From Rhodospirillaceae bacterium (GTDB lineage: Bacteria > Pseudomonadota > Alphaproteobacteria > UBA8366 > Aestuariispiraceae): 64,000 bases of DNA. A program made the translations under genes and the position numbers. Positions 18,566 to 27,980 of this stretch are shown piece after piece; position 1 is the stretch's first letter; each line of letters starts with the position of its first letter. The stretch spans positions 381,679-445,678 of the forward strand of contig PAQY01000012.1 in assembly GCA_002709955.1 (NCBI GenBank), written 5' to 3'. The notes below the pieces were generated by a model. It saw nothing but the letters and a program-made list of their open reading frames with translations, searched no databases and had not been told where the DNA came from.

Positions 18566-19744
18566 ATGAAAAAGACAAATCTTCGTATTCTGCCGTTGTT
18601 CGTTTCCCGCCGGGCACAGGCCGCGTTTGTTGGCCTTGTTCTGGCTGTTGGCACCTTTACGCCAGGGTCTGCCATGGCCCAGGATGTGACGCGGGAATTG
18701 CAGAACCTGAAGCGGGATTTGGCGACGCTTCAGCGCTATGTCTATAATGGCAAGACCGGCCCGGTCCCGACACTCAGTGAGGATACTGCATCCAGCGCAG
18801 GATCTGCGCTGCCGTCTGATGCAGCAGCCCAGATCCAGATCAAACTGCAGGAAATGGAGCGGCAATTGCGCGCCTCCACAGGCAAGCTGGAAGAAGCCCA
18901 GTTCCAATTGCGCCAGTTGGGTCAACGCCTGGACACTGCCCTGGCGGATATTGACTATCGCCTGACAAAGCTGGAAGGGGGCGATCCGAATGCCCCCCAA
19001 CAGACGGGCTCGTTGAATGGAAATTCGGGCGCGTCATCGAATCAACCACAACAGATTATTCCGGTACCCGGTCAGTCATCGACAACTGTGATCTCGTCAG
19101 AAGGGTCACAAGGCCCTGGTGCAAACACTGGAAACACAACCGCAAGCCAGCCAGGCACATTGGGAACCCTGATTGTAGACGGACAGGGTAACGTGATCGG
19201 GGGGCAAGCTTCTGCCACCGCGACACAGGGGTCCAGCCCGATGTCTGCACCCGGTTCCAACACAACAACCCCCAGTGTCCCGCAAGCCGCCCCCAGTTCT
19301 GGGCCGGTTGCTGGCAGTGATCTTTCCACCGTCAGCCAGACCGATACCGCATCGCTGCCCACGGAACCGCAAGCCCTGTATGATTACAGCTTGGGTCTGA
19401 TGCGTCAGGGGGACTATGCTGGCGCGGAAACTGCGCTGAAAGTCTTCCTGGATCAGCATTCAAGTTCGCCCTTGGTCAGTTCCGCGATTTATTGGCTGGG
19501 AGAAACCTATTACGTGCGCGATAATTATCGGGAAGCGGCATTTTCCTTCGTTGATGTTTACTCCAAACATCCCAAAAGCAATAAAGCGCCAGACAGCCTG
19601 TTAAAGCTGGGCATGTCTCTGTTTGCCCTGGGCAATAAGTCCGAAGCCTGCACGGCGTTCCAGACCTTGAAGTCTGATTATCCGGATGCGCGGCGCGCGG
19701 TGCTGAAACTGGCGGAAGACCGTTCCGCGCAATATGGGTGCTGA
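18566..19744 (+). CDS. cpoB: Cell division coordinator CpoB (YbgF)
   Basis: A 392-residue periplasmic protein. It has a signal peptide (ending near SAMAQD), an N-terminal coiled coil (ELQNLKRDLATLQRYV and QIKLQEMERQLRASTGKLEEAQFQLRQLGQRLD) for trimerisation and TolA contact, a ~120-residue low-complexity Ser/Gly/Thr/Pro linker, and C-terminal TPR repeats (~265-390: ALYDYSLGLMRQGDYAGAETAL…, SSAIYWLGETYYVRDNYREAAFSF…). The linker is much longer than in E. coli (~260 residues total). It couples Tol-Pal function to septal peptidoglycan synthesis. Confidence 0.92.
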   Translation: MKKTNLRILPLFVSRRAQAAFVGLVLAVGTFTPGSAMAQDVTRELQNLKRDLATLQRYVYNGKTGPVPTLSEDTASSAGSALPSDAAAQIQIKLQEMERQLRASTGKLEEAQFQLRQLGQRLDTALADIDYRLTKLEGGDPNAPQQTGSLNGNSGASSNQPQQIIPVPGQSSTTVISSEGSQGPGANTGNTTASQPGTLGTLIVDGQGNVIGGQASATATQGSSPMSAPGSNTTTPSVPQAAPSSGPVAGSDLSTVSQTDTASLPTEPQALYDYSLGLMRQGDYAGAETALKVFLDQHSSSPLVSSAIYWLGETYYVRDNYREAAFSFVDVYSKHPKSNKAPDSLLKLGMSLFALGNKSEACTAFQTLKSDYPDARRAVLKLAEDRSAQYGC

Positions 19745-19795
19745 TCCAGGGTTACTGGAACAGCAGCAGACAGGTTCGCTGCGGGGAGGATCCCG

Positions 19796-21154
19796 ATGCC
19801 TGTAACGCCGATCTCACCTCAAGAATTTTTGGACCAATTGACCAAATTGGCCCATCCTGGAACGACACCGCCCCTGGTCGCTTGTTCCGGGGGGCCAGAC
19901 AGCATCGCACTGGTCGTTCTGGCGGATCAATGGGCACAGGCTCAGGGGATGCGCGCCCGCGCGGTCTGTGTCGATCACGGCTTACGGCCTGAGGCTGGTG
20001 CAGAAGCGCGGGGCGTCGCCCGGGCGCTGAATGATTATGGCGTTGTCACCACTGTTTTACATCATGAAGGCAGCAAACCAGTTCGCGACATCCAGGCGGC
20101 GGCGCGGCAGATTCGTTTTCGATTGCTGACCGATTGGGTTCAGGCTGGCGATTTGCCCTATAAGCATATTTTTCTGGCACATCATCAGGATGATCAGGCG
20201 GAAACGGTGCTGTTGCGATTGGCACGGGGCAGTGGCGTCGATGGGCTTGCCGCGATGGCCCCCGTGACACAGCGCGACGGCATTGCCCTGCTGCGCCCGT
20301 TACTGCCCTTTCCCAAGGCCCGGCTGCTGGCGACTGCACAGGCGTCGGGCCTGCCCATTGTTACAGATCCATCGAATGGTGACCGGGCCTTTGCCCGCGT
20401 CCGAATGCGGCAAATGCAGGATCGTCTGGCTGCGGAAGGGCTGACATCCCAGCGCCTGGCGCGAACGGCAGAGCGCATGGCCAGGGCAAGCGCCGCCCTA
20501 ACCCAAGCCAGGGACCAATTCCTGAAGGATCATACGGTTTGTCATCCTGCAGGATTTGTTACATTCAACCCGGCGGATTTATGCGACCTTCCTGAAGAAA
20601 TCGCCTTGCGCTGTCTGTCTCATATGCTGCGCATTCTGGGGGGCAATGATTACCCAACCAGGGAAGAGCGCGTTATCGCCCTCCATCGTGCCTTGGCCCA
20701 GGACCCCGCGGCAATGACAGGGTTACAGGGGGGGCGAACACTGTCTGGCGTCCGAATTATGCCCTGGCGCGACAGCCTGCTGATTTGTCGTGAAGGTGCG
20801 GGGATGGCGGGTGATCTGGCAATTTCGAACAGAACCGTGTGGGACAATCGCTATGACTGTCGGTTCGCCGCCCAAGCTGTTTCTGGGACTGGTTTCAGGA
20901 TTGGTCCGCTGGGTCGGGCGGGTCTCGCCTGGGCGCGGGATCGCGCACCGCAGGCTTTGGCAGACCTGCCCGGTGCCGTCCGGGTGACCCTGCCAGCGCT
21001 TCGGTATGGCGCAGAGCTGGCTGCCATTCCGCATCTGGGGCTAACGACAGGTGAGTCTGTCTGCCCAGACTATCCCATTGGTACGATTGGCTATCGGTCG
21101 GTATCACCGGCCTGGGGTGAGGCATTTCGCCAACGGTTCAGCTTTTCACACTGA
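19796..21154 (+). CDS. tilS: tRNA(Ile)-lysidine synthase
   Basis: A 452-residue PP-loop ATPase (ACSGGPDSIALVVL, residues ~29-42) that attaches lysine to C34 of the CAU-anticodon tRNA-Ile, so that it reads AUA. HHQDDQAETVLLRL is the second family signature. GGGGAGGA lies 6 bases before the ATG. The tilS–ftsH order is widely conserved. A weak GGGC/GCCC hairpin followed by TTTT lies just after the stop (21156-21184) and may be a leaky terminator. Confidence 0.93.
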   Translation: MPVTPISPQEFLDQLTKLAHPGTTPPLVACSGGPDSIALVVLADQWAQAQGMRARAVCVDHGLRPEAGAEARGVARALNDYGVVTTVLHHEGSKPVRDIQAAARQIRFRLLTDWVQAGDLPYKHIFLAHHQDDQAETVLLRLARGSGVDGLAAMAPVTQRDGIALLRPLLPFPKARLLATAQASGLPIVTDPSNGDRAFARVRMRQMQDRLAAEGLTSQRLARTAERMARASAALTQARDQFLKDHTVCHPAGFVTFNPADLCDLPEEIALRCLSHMLRILGGNDYPTREERVIALHRALAQDPAAMTGLQGGRTLSGVRIMPWRDSLLICREGAGMAGDLAISNRTVWDNRYDCRFAAQAVSGTGFRIGPLGRAGLAWARDRAPQALADLPGAVRVTLPALRYGAELAAIPHLGLTTGESVCPDYPIGTIGYRSVSPAWGEAFRQRFSFSH

Positions 21155-21364
21155 TTGGGCGATTTAGACCGGGCCCGCCCTTTTCAAATGCTGCGTGACG
21201 TCCTATGTAACATCACAATGACAATTGAGCGCGTGTCTGGGAGCAACTCTGCTGGACGGAAGGGTGTTTTCTCGCTTTAATGAGGAAATACGCGGTGCTC
21301 AATCCCGCATTTATGGCAAAAGGGGCCGCTTTTTGGGGGTCTCGACGGAAGGACGACTGCAACC

Positions 21365-23287
21365 GTGAACTTTTTCGGCAAGAATCTGGCGCTCTGGATT
21401 GTCATCATTGTTTTATTGCTGTTCCTGATCAATCAGTTTGATAGCGGGCGCAATCAGGTGCAGGCGGAAAGCACCGCCTATTCTGAATTCCTGAAGCAGG
21501 TCGATTCCGGTTCCGTGCAAAGTGTGCGGATGAATGGTCAGGAAATCACCGGTAAGTATACGTCCGGTCAGGACTTCAAAACCTATGCGCCGGATGATCC
21601 AAATCTGGTATCGACCCTGACCAGTCGCGGCGTGCGCGTCGAAGCCATTCCCCCAGATAACAGTATTTCTTTGGGCACGATCCTGCTGAATGCGCTGCCA
21701 ATCCTGCTGCTGATCGGCTTCTGGTTCTTCATCTTCCGCCAAATGCAGGGCGGTGGCGGCAAGGCCATGGGCTTTGGTAAGTCCAAGGCGAAGCTGCTGA
21801 CCGAAAAGCACGGGCGCGTCCTGTTTGAAGATGTTGCCGGTATTGATGAGGCGAAACAGGAATTGCAGGAAGTTGTCGAATTCCTGCGTGACCCTCAGAA
21901 ATTTCAGCGCCTGGGGGGCAAGATCCCCAAGGGCGTGCTGTTGGTCGGCCCTCCCGGTACGGGTAAGACGCTGACGGCGCGGGCTGTCGCGGGCGAAGCC
22001 AATGTGCCGTTCTTCACCATTTCTGGTTCTGACTTTGTTGAAATGTTCGTCGGTGTCGGGGCCAGCCGTGTCCGCGACATGTTCGAACAGGGCAAAAAGA
22101 ACGCCCCCTGCATCATCTTCATTGATGAAATCGATGCCGTGGGTCGCCATCGTGGCGCGGGCCTGGGCGGTGGTAATGATGAGCGTGAACAGACCCTTAA
22201 CCAATTGCTGGTTGAGATGGATGGTTTTGAGGCCAATGAAGGCGTCATTCTGATCGCCGCGACGAACCGTCCGGACGTATTGGACCCTGCCTTGCTGCGC
22301 CCCGGTCGGTTTGACCGTCAGGTCGTCGTGCCAAATCCAGACATTCTGGGTCGGGAGAAGATTCTTAAAGTGCATCTGCGCAAGGTGCCGATGGCTCCTG
22401 ATGTCGACGCCAAGGTTATTGCCCGCGGTACGCCTGGATTCTCAGGTGCAGATCTGGCCAATCTGGTGAACGAGGCGGCCCTGTTGGCGGCCCGTCGAAA
22501 TCGCCGTGTTGTCTCCATGCAGGAATTGGAAGACGCCAAAGACAAGGTCATGATGGGCTCTGAACGTCGATCCATGGTGATGTCTGAGGAAGAAAAAACG
22601 CTGACGGCCTATCATGAGGCTGGTCATGCCCTGGTTGGTATTCATGTTGCTGGCAATGATCCGCTGCACAAGGTCACCATCATTCCGCGCGGTCGGGCAT
22701 TGGGCGTGACGATGAATCTGCCTGAGCGCGATCGTCTGGGCTATAAGAAGCTGGAAATGCATGCCAAGCTGGCCATGATGTATGGTGGGCGCGCGGCAGA
22801 AGATATCATCTTTGGCCCGGAAAACGTCACCACGGGGGCGTCCAATGACCTGCAACAGGCAACGGGCCTGGCGCGGCGCATGGTCACCGAATTTGGCATG
22901 TCGGACAAGCTGGGGCGTCTGCGCTATTCCGACAATCAGGAAGAAGTCTTCCTGGGGCATTCCGTTGCGAAGACTCAGAATATCTCTGAAAAGACCGCCC
23001 AGCTGATTGATGATGAAGTGCGCCGCATCTGCGAGGAAGCGGAAACACGGTGCTATGATGTTCTGCGGGAACATCAGGATGAACTGCACACGATCGCAAA
23101 GGCCCTGCTGGAATATGAAACCCTGTCTGGGGCGGATGTCCACAAGCTGTTGCGGGGCGAGTCGATTGAGCGTCCGGAAGATGATGAGCCAAGCCCCAAG
23201 AGCGGTGGTCGCGCGTCTGTGCCGACAACGGGCAAACCCCTGTCGCCCTCTGCTTCTGCCGATCCTGAACCAGGCCCCGCAGAGTAG
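21365..23287 (+). CDS. ftsH: ATP-dependent membrane zinc metalloprotease FtsH
   Basis: 640 residues starting at GTG. Two N-terminal membrane helices (residues ~6-22 and ~101-121) flank a periplasmic domain. The AAA+ module has Walker A GPPGTGKT and Walker [11 protein letters not shown], and the second-region-of-homology arginines are in RPGRFDRQ. The zinc protease site is HEAGH. It degrades misfolded membrane proteins and regulators such as sigma-32 and LpxC in other bacteria. The C-terminal tail is Pro/Ser-rich. Upstream, 210 bases hold its promoter. Confidence 0.97.
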   Translation: MNFFGKNLALWIVIIVLLLFLINQFDSGRNQVQAESTAYSEFLKQVDSGSVQSVRMNGQEITGKYTSGQDFKTYAPDDPNLVSTLTSRGVRVEAIPPDNSISLGTILLNALPILLLIGFWFFIFRQMQGGGGKAMGFGKSKAKLLTEKHGRVLFEDVAGIDEAKQELQEVVEFLRDPQKFQRLGGKIPKGVLLVGPPGTGKTLTARAVAGEANVPFFTISGSDFVEMFVGVGASRVRDMFEQGKKNAPCIIFIDEIDAVGRHRGAGLGGGNDEREQTLNQLLVEMDGFEANEGVILIAATNRPDVLDPALLRPGRFDRQVVVPNPDILGREKILKVHLRKVPMAPDVDAKVIARGTPGFSGADLANLVNEAALLAARRNRRVVSMQELEDAKDKVMMGSERRSMVMSEEEKTLTAYHEAGHALVGIHVAGNDPLHKVTIIPRGRALGVTMNLPERDRLGYKKLEMHAKLAMMYGGRAAEDIIFGPENVTTGASNDLQQATGLARRMVTEFGMSDKLGRLRYSDNQEEVFLGHSVAKTQNISEKTAQLIDDEVRRICEEAETRCYDVLREHQDELHTIAKALLEYETLSGADVHKLLRGESIERPEDDEPSPKSGGRASVPTTGKPLSPSASADPEPGPAE

Positions 23288-23296
23288 GGAGCGCCG

Positions 23297-24538
23297 GTGG
23301 CGCGTGTGTCGGATACTCGCAACCCGTCTGATTGGATGAATGCGAGTCACTCCGACGACACGTTTTATGCGGACCTGCCTTACTTTGAGGATTTCAACGC
23401 CTTTACGGATATGGCGCAGTTTCGGTCCGTGCCGCATGACTGGCATGTCATTATTTCTGATATTCGCAGTTCCACCAGGGCGATCGCGGAAGGCCGCTAT
23501 AAGCAGGTGAATATGGTGGGGGCGGCCTGTATCACGGCCTCTCTGAACGCGGTGCGGGCTGCGGCGGGAGAGACTGCACACATTCCTTACAGTTTTGGCG
23601 GTGACGGGGCGACGGTCCTGGTGCCTGATTGTCTGCTTGTTCCTGTGCGCAGGGCGTTGCTGGCCGCAGCAGCCATGGCGCGGCGGGAGTTTGGCTTTGA
23701 ATTGCGGATCGGATCGGTGTCCCTGAAAGAAATCAGGGCCGGGGGGCGGGACGTTACCGTCTCTAAATTACGCCTGAGTCCGGGGAACGAACTGGCCCTG
23801 TTCGGCGGCGGCGGTATCGCCTGGGCCGATGGTCAGATCAAATTGGATGAGACGGGGCAACAGGGCCATCGAATAATTGCCCAAGGGGATGAGGGGGAAC
23901 CCGACATGACCGGCCTGTCCTGTCGATGGGAACCCTTGAACTCACATAATGGGCAAATTCTCAGCCTTATGGCTGTGGCGAAGGCCGCGAATGGCGCGGA
24001 TCGCAGACAAACCTATGATCGTCTATTGCATGATTTAAGCGACATCCTGGGGGGCGATCTGAAATCCGCCAGCCCGGTTACTGCAAAGACGATGCGGTTC
24101 AAATGGATTCCCCAAGGCCTGCGCATGGAAGCCCAGATTACGCGTGGCGCGCAAAGCTTTGGCCGTCGGCTCCTGTTCCTGCTGTATCAAAGTTTTATCC
24201 AATACATCCTGGAACGCTTTGATCTGTCGGCGGGCGGCTATAACGCCCCGATCTATCGTGAAGAAGTGCGCACCAATTCAGATTATCGCCGGTTCGATGA
24301 TATTCTGCGGCTGGTCCTGGACTGTACCCCCACCCAAATCCAGGCGATTGAGGCTCTGCTGGAAAAAGAACACCAGGCAGGCAGCATCACCTATGGCCTG
24401 CACAAATCCGACACGGCGTTGATGACCTGTCTGATGCTGAACCTGGAACAGGGCGCCCATCTGCATTTCGTCGACGGCGGCTCCGGCGGCTTCACAAAAG
24501 CCAGTGTCCAATTCAAACAGCAGATGAAGGCGGGGTAG
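23297..24538 (+). CDS. DUF3095 protein with class III nucleotidyl-cyclase-like features
   Basis: 413 residues starting at GTG, nine bases after ftsH, so it is in the same transcript. The N-terminal half reads like a class III cyclase: VIISDIRSSTRAI (residues ~50-62; compare FTDIxGST, first metal Asp) and, about 50 residues later, SFGGDGATVLVP (compare GDxxxxxF, second metal Asp). The C-terminal half (WIPQGLRMEAQITRGAQSFGRRLLFLLYQSFIQYILERFDLS) is specific to DUF3095. No sensor or membrane domain is present. Activity is untested as far as I know. It converges with the methyltransferase gene only 6 bases away. Confidence 0.8.
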   Translation: MARVSDTRNPSDWMNASHSDDTFYADLPYFEDFNAFTDMAQFRSVPHDWHVIISDIRSSTRAIAEGRYKQVNMVGAACITASLNAVRAAAGETAHIPYSFGGDGATVLVPDCLLVPVRRALLAAAAMARREFGFELRIGSVSLKEIRAGGRDVTVSKLRLSPGNELALFGGGGIAWADGQIKLDETGQQGHRIIAQGDEGEPDMTGLSCRWEPLNSHNGQILSLMAVAKAANGADRRQTYDRLLHDLSDILGGDLKSASPVTAKTMRFKWIPQGLRMEAQITRGAQSFGRRLLFLLYQSFIQYILERFDLSAGGYNAPIYREEVRTNSDYRRFDDILRLVLDCTPTQIQAIEALLEKEHQAGSITYGLHKSDTALMTCLMLNLEQGAHLHFVDGGSGGFTKASVQFKQQMKAG

Positions 24539-24544
24539 GGGAGT

Positions 24545-25297
24545 TCAAGTGCTTGCCTGCGCCACTGCCAGGATTGACAGGCCCATTGGCAGGGCGTGTT
24601 TGGCGGACACCCTCGCTTCGGCGCTAAATAGGTTGGTGAAGATGCCATTTAGCACCTCATTGCTGCCGCGGTCTTCATCATTGCCTTTGAAAAGGCCAGC
24701 CCAGCGTTGTAGCGCCCGGATCAAGGCGGCAGGGGGAAGCAGGATTGTGTTGAAATGACCGATGAACAGCGGCTCCAACCCGCCGGATGTTAAGTCGATG
24801 CGCAAGCTTTTCTTGGTGTAGCGTCTATGATGATGATGCAGTCGGTCATGATCGCCAAACATCCAGGGATAAGCCGGTACCGTGACAAGTACCCGACCCT
24901 TGGGTGACAGGCGCGGGGCTAGGGTCTGCAAGGCGGCAGGTGCATCTTTGATATGCTCAAGTACGTCCAGCAGGGCAATGAGGTCATAGCCAGTACCCAA
25001 GTCATTGGGAATGGCCTCTGGCAGCGATCCTTGATGTACAGTCGCCAGCGCTTTCTCCCTAGCTGTTTCGACAGCCCAGGTATCCGGCTCAATCGCCTCA
25101 ACATTTCCGAAGGTGGACAATAGCGCCAGATTGCCGCCAACCCCGCATCCGACCTCTAGTATGGACAATCTGCTATTGGGGCCATGCAACGGCAGAATAT
25201 GATGTTCGATTGCTTTAGTAACTGTTGCGCGTCGACCGCAAAACCACCAATGGGTTTCCTCATTGGCAGCCATCTGGCGATAGGCTTCTGGCTCCAT
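24545..25297 (-). CDS. Class I SAM-dependent methyltransferase
   Basis: 250 residues. SAM-binding motif I is ILEVGCGVGGNLALL (residues ~44-58), and the acidic/post motifs are LIALLDVLEHIKDAP and KGRVLVTVPAYPWMFGDHDRLHHHHRRYT. The N-terminal EETHWWFCGRR is typical of methyltransferases found with lipid-linked sugar transferases. Together with the two upstream membrane-associated genes it probably modifies a glycan or its lipid carrier, but substrate is unknown. It is 138 bases downstream of the polytopic protein. Confidence 0.85.
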   Translation of the reverse strand: MEPEAYRQMAANEETHWWFCGRRATVTKAIEHHILPLHGPNSRLSILEVGCGVGGNLALLSTFGNVEAIEPDTWAVETAREKALATVHQGSLPEAIPNDLGTGYDLIALLDVLEHIKDAPAALQTLAPRLSPKGRVLVTVPAYPWMFGDHDRLHHHHRRYTKKSLRIDLTSGGLEPLFIGHFNTILLPPAALIRALQRWAGLFKGNDEDRGSNEVLNGIFTNLFSAEARVSAKHALPMGLSILAVAQAST

Positions 25298-25435
25298 GGG
25301 CTTAGGTCTCCGGTTCTTGGGAGTCGTTTGGGATAAGCGCAGGATTACGGCGGAACCTCAGGGGAGTATGCGTTGCTTTCTCGATCTGTGCTATTCCCTC
25401 TCCTCTCGGGGAGATGGGGCTGGACGTATGATTTT

Positions 25436-26878
25436 TCACGTGGTTGTCCCTACAGTTCCATGAATGCGGGAGCGTCGTGATAGGCTCCAATAACCAATTG
25501 CGATGAGGAACGGGCTTGTCATGATAACATAGCGCAGTTCCATAAAGAGTGCACAGTAATAGGCCAGCACAGCCAAGCACACCGTCCACAGCGTCAGTAT
25601 TGCGAGTGTTTCCCGATCCAACCCGATATGCCGGATGCGTCCAATCACGCGGAACGGTGTCAGGAGGATAGCGGCGGTGAAAAGAAGGATCGATGGCACC
25701 ATGCCAAATATATACAGCCCAGCGAAGAGATAATTACCCAGGCCATTAGGTTGTTTTCCTTTTACTATACTAGAAAAACCAGGGAATATTCGCGCCCCCG
25801 TCGCAAGGCGGTGTGCTTCGTGCAAACCAAAGGCTGGATTGACCAGACCCATCGCAAATTTATCGTCAAAATTATCAAAGAACATAAGGATAAAACTACC
25901 TGGATGGGTTCTGACTGTACGCAAATAGAGTGCAATATTCGCTTGGGCAATTTGGTTTGGTGACATGCTGAACTCGGTATAAAGCGCTTTGTTGACTTCA
26001 TAAATCTGCTCATACAATCGCTCTGGTGCTCGTTGCCGATAGAGTTGTGAGAGATCGTCAGTGCCGCTGAACGGCATTGCCCCTAAACGCTCCATGGCAA
26101 AGACTGGTTGCACCAAAGCTATTTGTCCGCCTGTTGTAAAAAATCGCTCGCCGGTTCGGTACTCATTCCAGGAACTGACTAACTGATAGGCGATCAGACC
26201 CGGCAGCAGGGGAAGAATGAATAATCCGAGACGTTTGCTATGGCTCGCGCCAGTATGCAAGCAGGCTAGCCAAAGGATAGGCAGTGCGAGCAATAACAAA
26301 TGCAGCCCGTTACCTCTTGCCATCACGATATAAAGACCCAGAAGGCCAAGGCCAAACGCTACCCACAACGAAAGCCGTCGTCGCAGCATCCAATGGATCA
26401 GCCCCGTCGCAACAATGGCAATCCAGGCGGCGATGGAAAAAGCGTCTGGTAAAATGGAAAGCTCATATGCCAGATTGACGGAAAGGCCGAAACCCAGCAC
26501 CGCAATGCAGGCACCTTGATCACTATGCAAAAGCGCGCGCAAGGCTTTGAACAGTAAGGCGCAGCTTAACAAGGTGGCACCGCATTGTAGCACTTGAATG
26601 GCGGTGTCAAAGGCGCCTCCGGTGATTATCCGCATCCCCGTCAAGATGATCGGATAGCCCATGGCGCGAAAGCTTGTCGTTGGTAAATGGCTTTGTTCGA
26701 GGGTATGCAGCCATTGGGTTCCGGAAAGGATGATGTCGCTGTAATCGAGATAGCCCAACCGATCTGGAAAGCCGGTGGGTGAATAGAGAGTGACTGCGAT
26801 TAATCGCGTGACAGCCAGCAGTGTCAGCGTTCCCCAGAACCAGTGGGAGGGCTCCGTTCGGATAAACACGTTAGGCAT
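25436..26878 (-). CDS. Polytopic membrane protein, probable GT-C type glycosyltransferase
   Basis: 480 residues with about 11 predicted membrane helices, the first beginning near residue 11. The first large loop holds acidic residues (PTGFPDRLGYLDYSDIIL, residues ~29-46), as in GT-C enzymes that use polyprenyl-phosphate sugars (ArnT/GT39/GT83 types). A long soluble stretch separates the early and late helix groups. Start taken at 26878, which overlaps the GT2 stop by 8 bases and implies coupling. Base composition is visibly lower in GC than the flanks. Assignment to glycosyltransferase rests on topology and its GT2 neighbour; an O-antigen or flippase-like role is an alternative. Confidence 0.65.
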   Translation of the reverse strand: MPNVFIRTEPSHWFWGTLTLLAVTRLIAVTLYSPTGFPDRLGYLDYSDIILSGTQWLHTLEQSHLPTTSFRAMGYPIILTGMRIITGGAFDTAIQVLQCGATLLSCALLFKALRALLHSDQGACIAVLGFGLSVNLAYELSILPDAFSIAAWIAIVATGLIHWMLRRRLSLWVAFGLGLLGLYIVMARGNGLHLLLLALPILWLACLHTGASHSKRLGLFILPLLPGLIAYQLVSSWNEYRTGERFFTTGGQIALVQPVFAMERLGAMPFSGTDDLSQLYRQRAPERLYEQIYEVNKALYTEFSMSPNQIAQANIALYLRTVRTHPGSFILMFFDNFDDKFAMGLVNPAFGLHEAHRLATGARIFPGFSSIVKGKQPNGLGNYLFAGLYIFGMVPSILLFTAAILLTPFRVIGRIRHIGLDRETLAILTLWTVCLAVLAYYCALFMELRYVIMTSPFLIAIGYWSLSRRSRIHGTVGTTT

Positions 26879-27848
26879 CTTCACCACGGTTCGGGCCACG
26901 CTGAACGGATCGAAGGATATATAATGGTCGTCCCTTAGTCTCGGTGTAAATGCGCCCAATATATTCGCCCAACAAGCCCAGCGAGAGCAGTTGCAGGCCA
27001 CCAAGGAATAGCACAACCACTAACAGGGACGCATAGCCCGGGACGTCAATACCGTGCACCAGGGCCAGGACAATAATAAAAGCCGCATAGACAAATGAAA
27101 TCAGCGCGACAATGACGCCAACGTAAAACCACAGACGTAATGGTAGGCTTGAGAAAGAGGTTATCCCCTCCAGAGCCAGATTCCATAACTTCCAATAATT
27201 CCACTTGGTATCGCCGGCGGCCCGGGTTTCCCGCTCAAAATCCAATGTCGCTGTCTTGAAACCAACCCAAGCGAACAGGCCTTTCATAAAGCGTCGTCGC
27301 TCCGGTAATTGCAAGATTACGTCTACGACCCTGCGATCCAGCAATCGGAAATCACCTACATTGTCTGGGATCGGCAGCTCGGCCAACAGGTTATGGGTGC
27401 GATAGAAAGCCCAGGCGGTCAGGCGCTTTAGCGGCCCTTCAGCGCTGCGATCTATTCGTTTCGCCAGCACGACATCAAAACCTTCGCGCCATTTTTCGAT
27501 CAATTTGGGGATCATCGCCGGGGGATCTTGCAAATCTGCATCAAAGGGAATGACCGCCATCCCCCGTGCCAAGTCGAGTCCCGCAGAGAGTGCCGCCTCC
27601 TTACCGAAATTCCGCGACAGTTCTGCGACTACCAACCCCTTGACGGTTTTCGTCCGGCTCTGCAATTGAACAAGGGTGTCATCTCGGCTGCCATCATCGA
27701 CACAGACAATCTCATAGGGCGTTTGCAGAGAGTCCAGAACTGGGCATAGCGCCGCGAACAGCATGTCCAATCCATCGGCCTCATTGTACATCGGAATGAC
27801 GACAGAGAGTGTCGGCCGTTCGGACGGGGACTCGATACTCGCTGTCAT
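26871..27848 (-). CDS. GT2-family polyprenyl-phosphate glycosyltransferase (GtrB/ArnC-like)
   Basis: About 325 residues. The N-terminal GT-A domain has LSVVIPMYNEADGL, VCVDDGSRDDT and the DxD-containing PFDADLQDPPAMIP. Two C-terminal membrane helices (LWFYVGVIVALISFVYAAFIIVLAL and ASLLVVVLFLGGLQLLSLGLLGEYIGRIY) match type III dolichol/undecaprenyl-phosphate sugar synthases. It should make a lipid-phosphate sugar on the cytoplasmic face for the GT-C-like partner encoded next. Start 27848 is preferred because GGGG precedes it; the ATG at 27866 lacks a site. It is divergent from glmM. Confidence 0.88.
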   Translation of the reverse strand: MTASIESPSERPTLSVVIPMYNEADGLDMLFAALCPVLDSLQTPYEIVCVDDGSRDDTLVQLQSRTKTVKGLVVAELSRNFGKEAALSAGLDLARGMAVIPFDADLQDPPAMIPKLIEKWREGFDVVLAKRIDRSAEGPLKRLTAWAFYRTHNLLAELPIPDNVGDFRLLDRRVVDVILQLPERRRFMKGLFAWVGFKTATLDFERETRAAGDTKWNYWKLWNLALEGITSFSSLPLRLWFYVGVIVALISFVYAAFIIVLALVHGIDVPGYASLLVVVLFLGGLQLLSLGLLGEYIGRIYTETKGRPLYILRSVQRGPNRGEDA

Positions 27849-27980
27849 GCCAAACCCCATTTGCATCTTTGTTTAAAACGTCATGCACCACCCACGCCGG
27901 AGCCCGCAAGCCCTGAATTCTTGCTTGTCGGGCGACTTGGCTTCATAGATAGGATACACTTAGTTGCGTCGTGAGGATAT

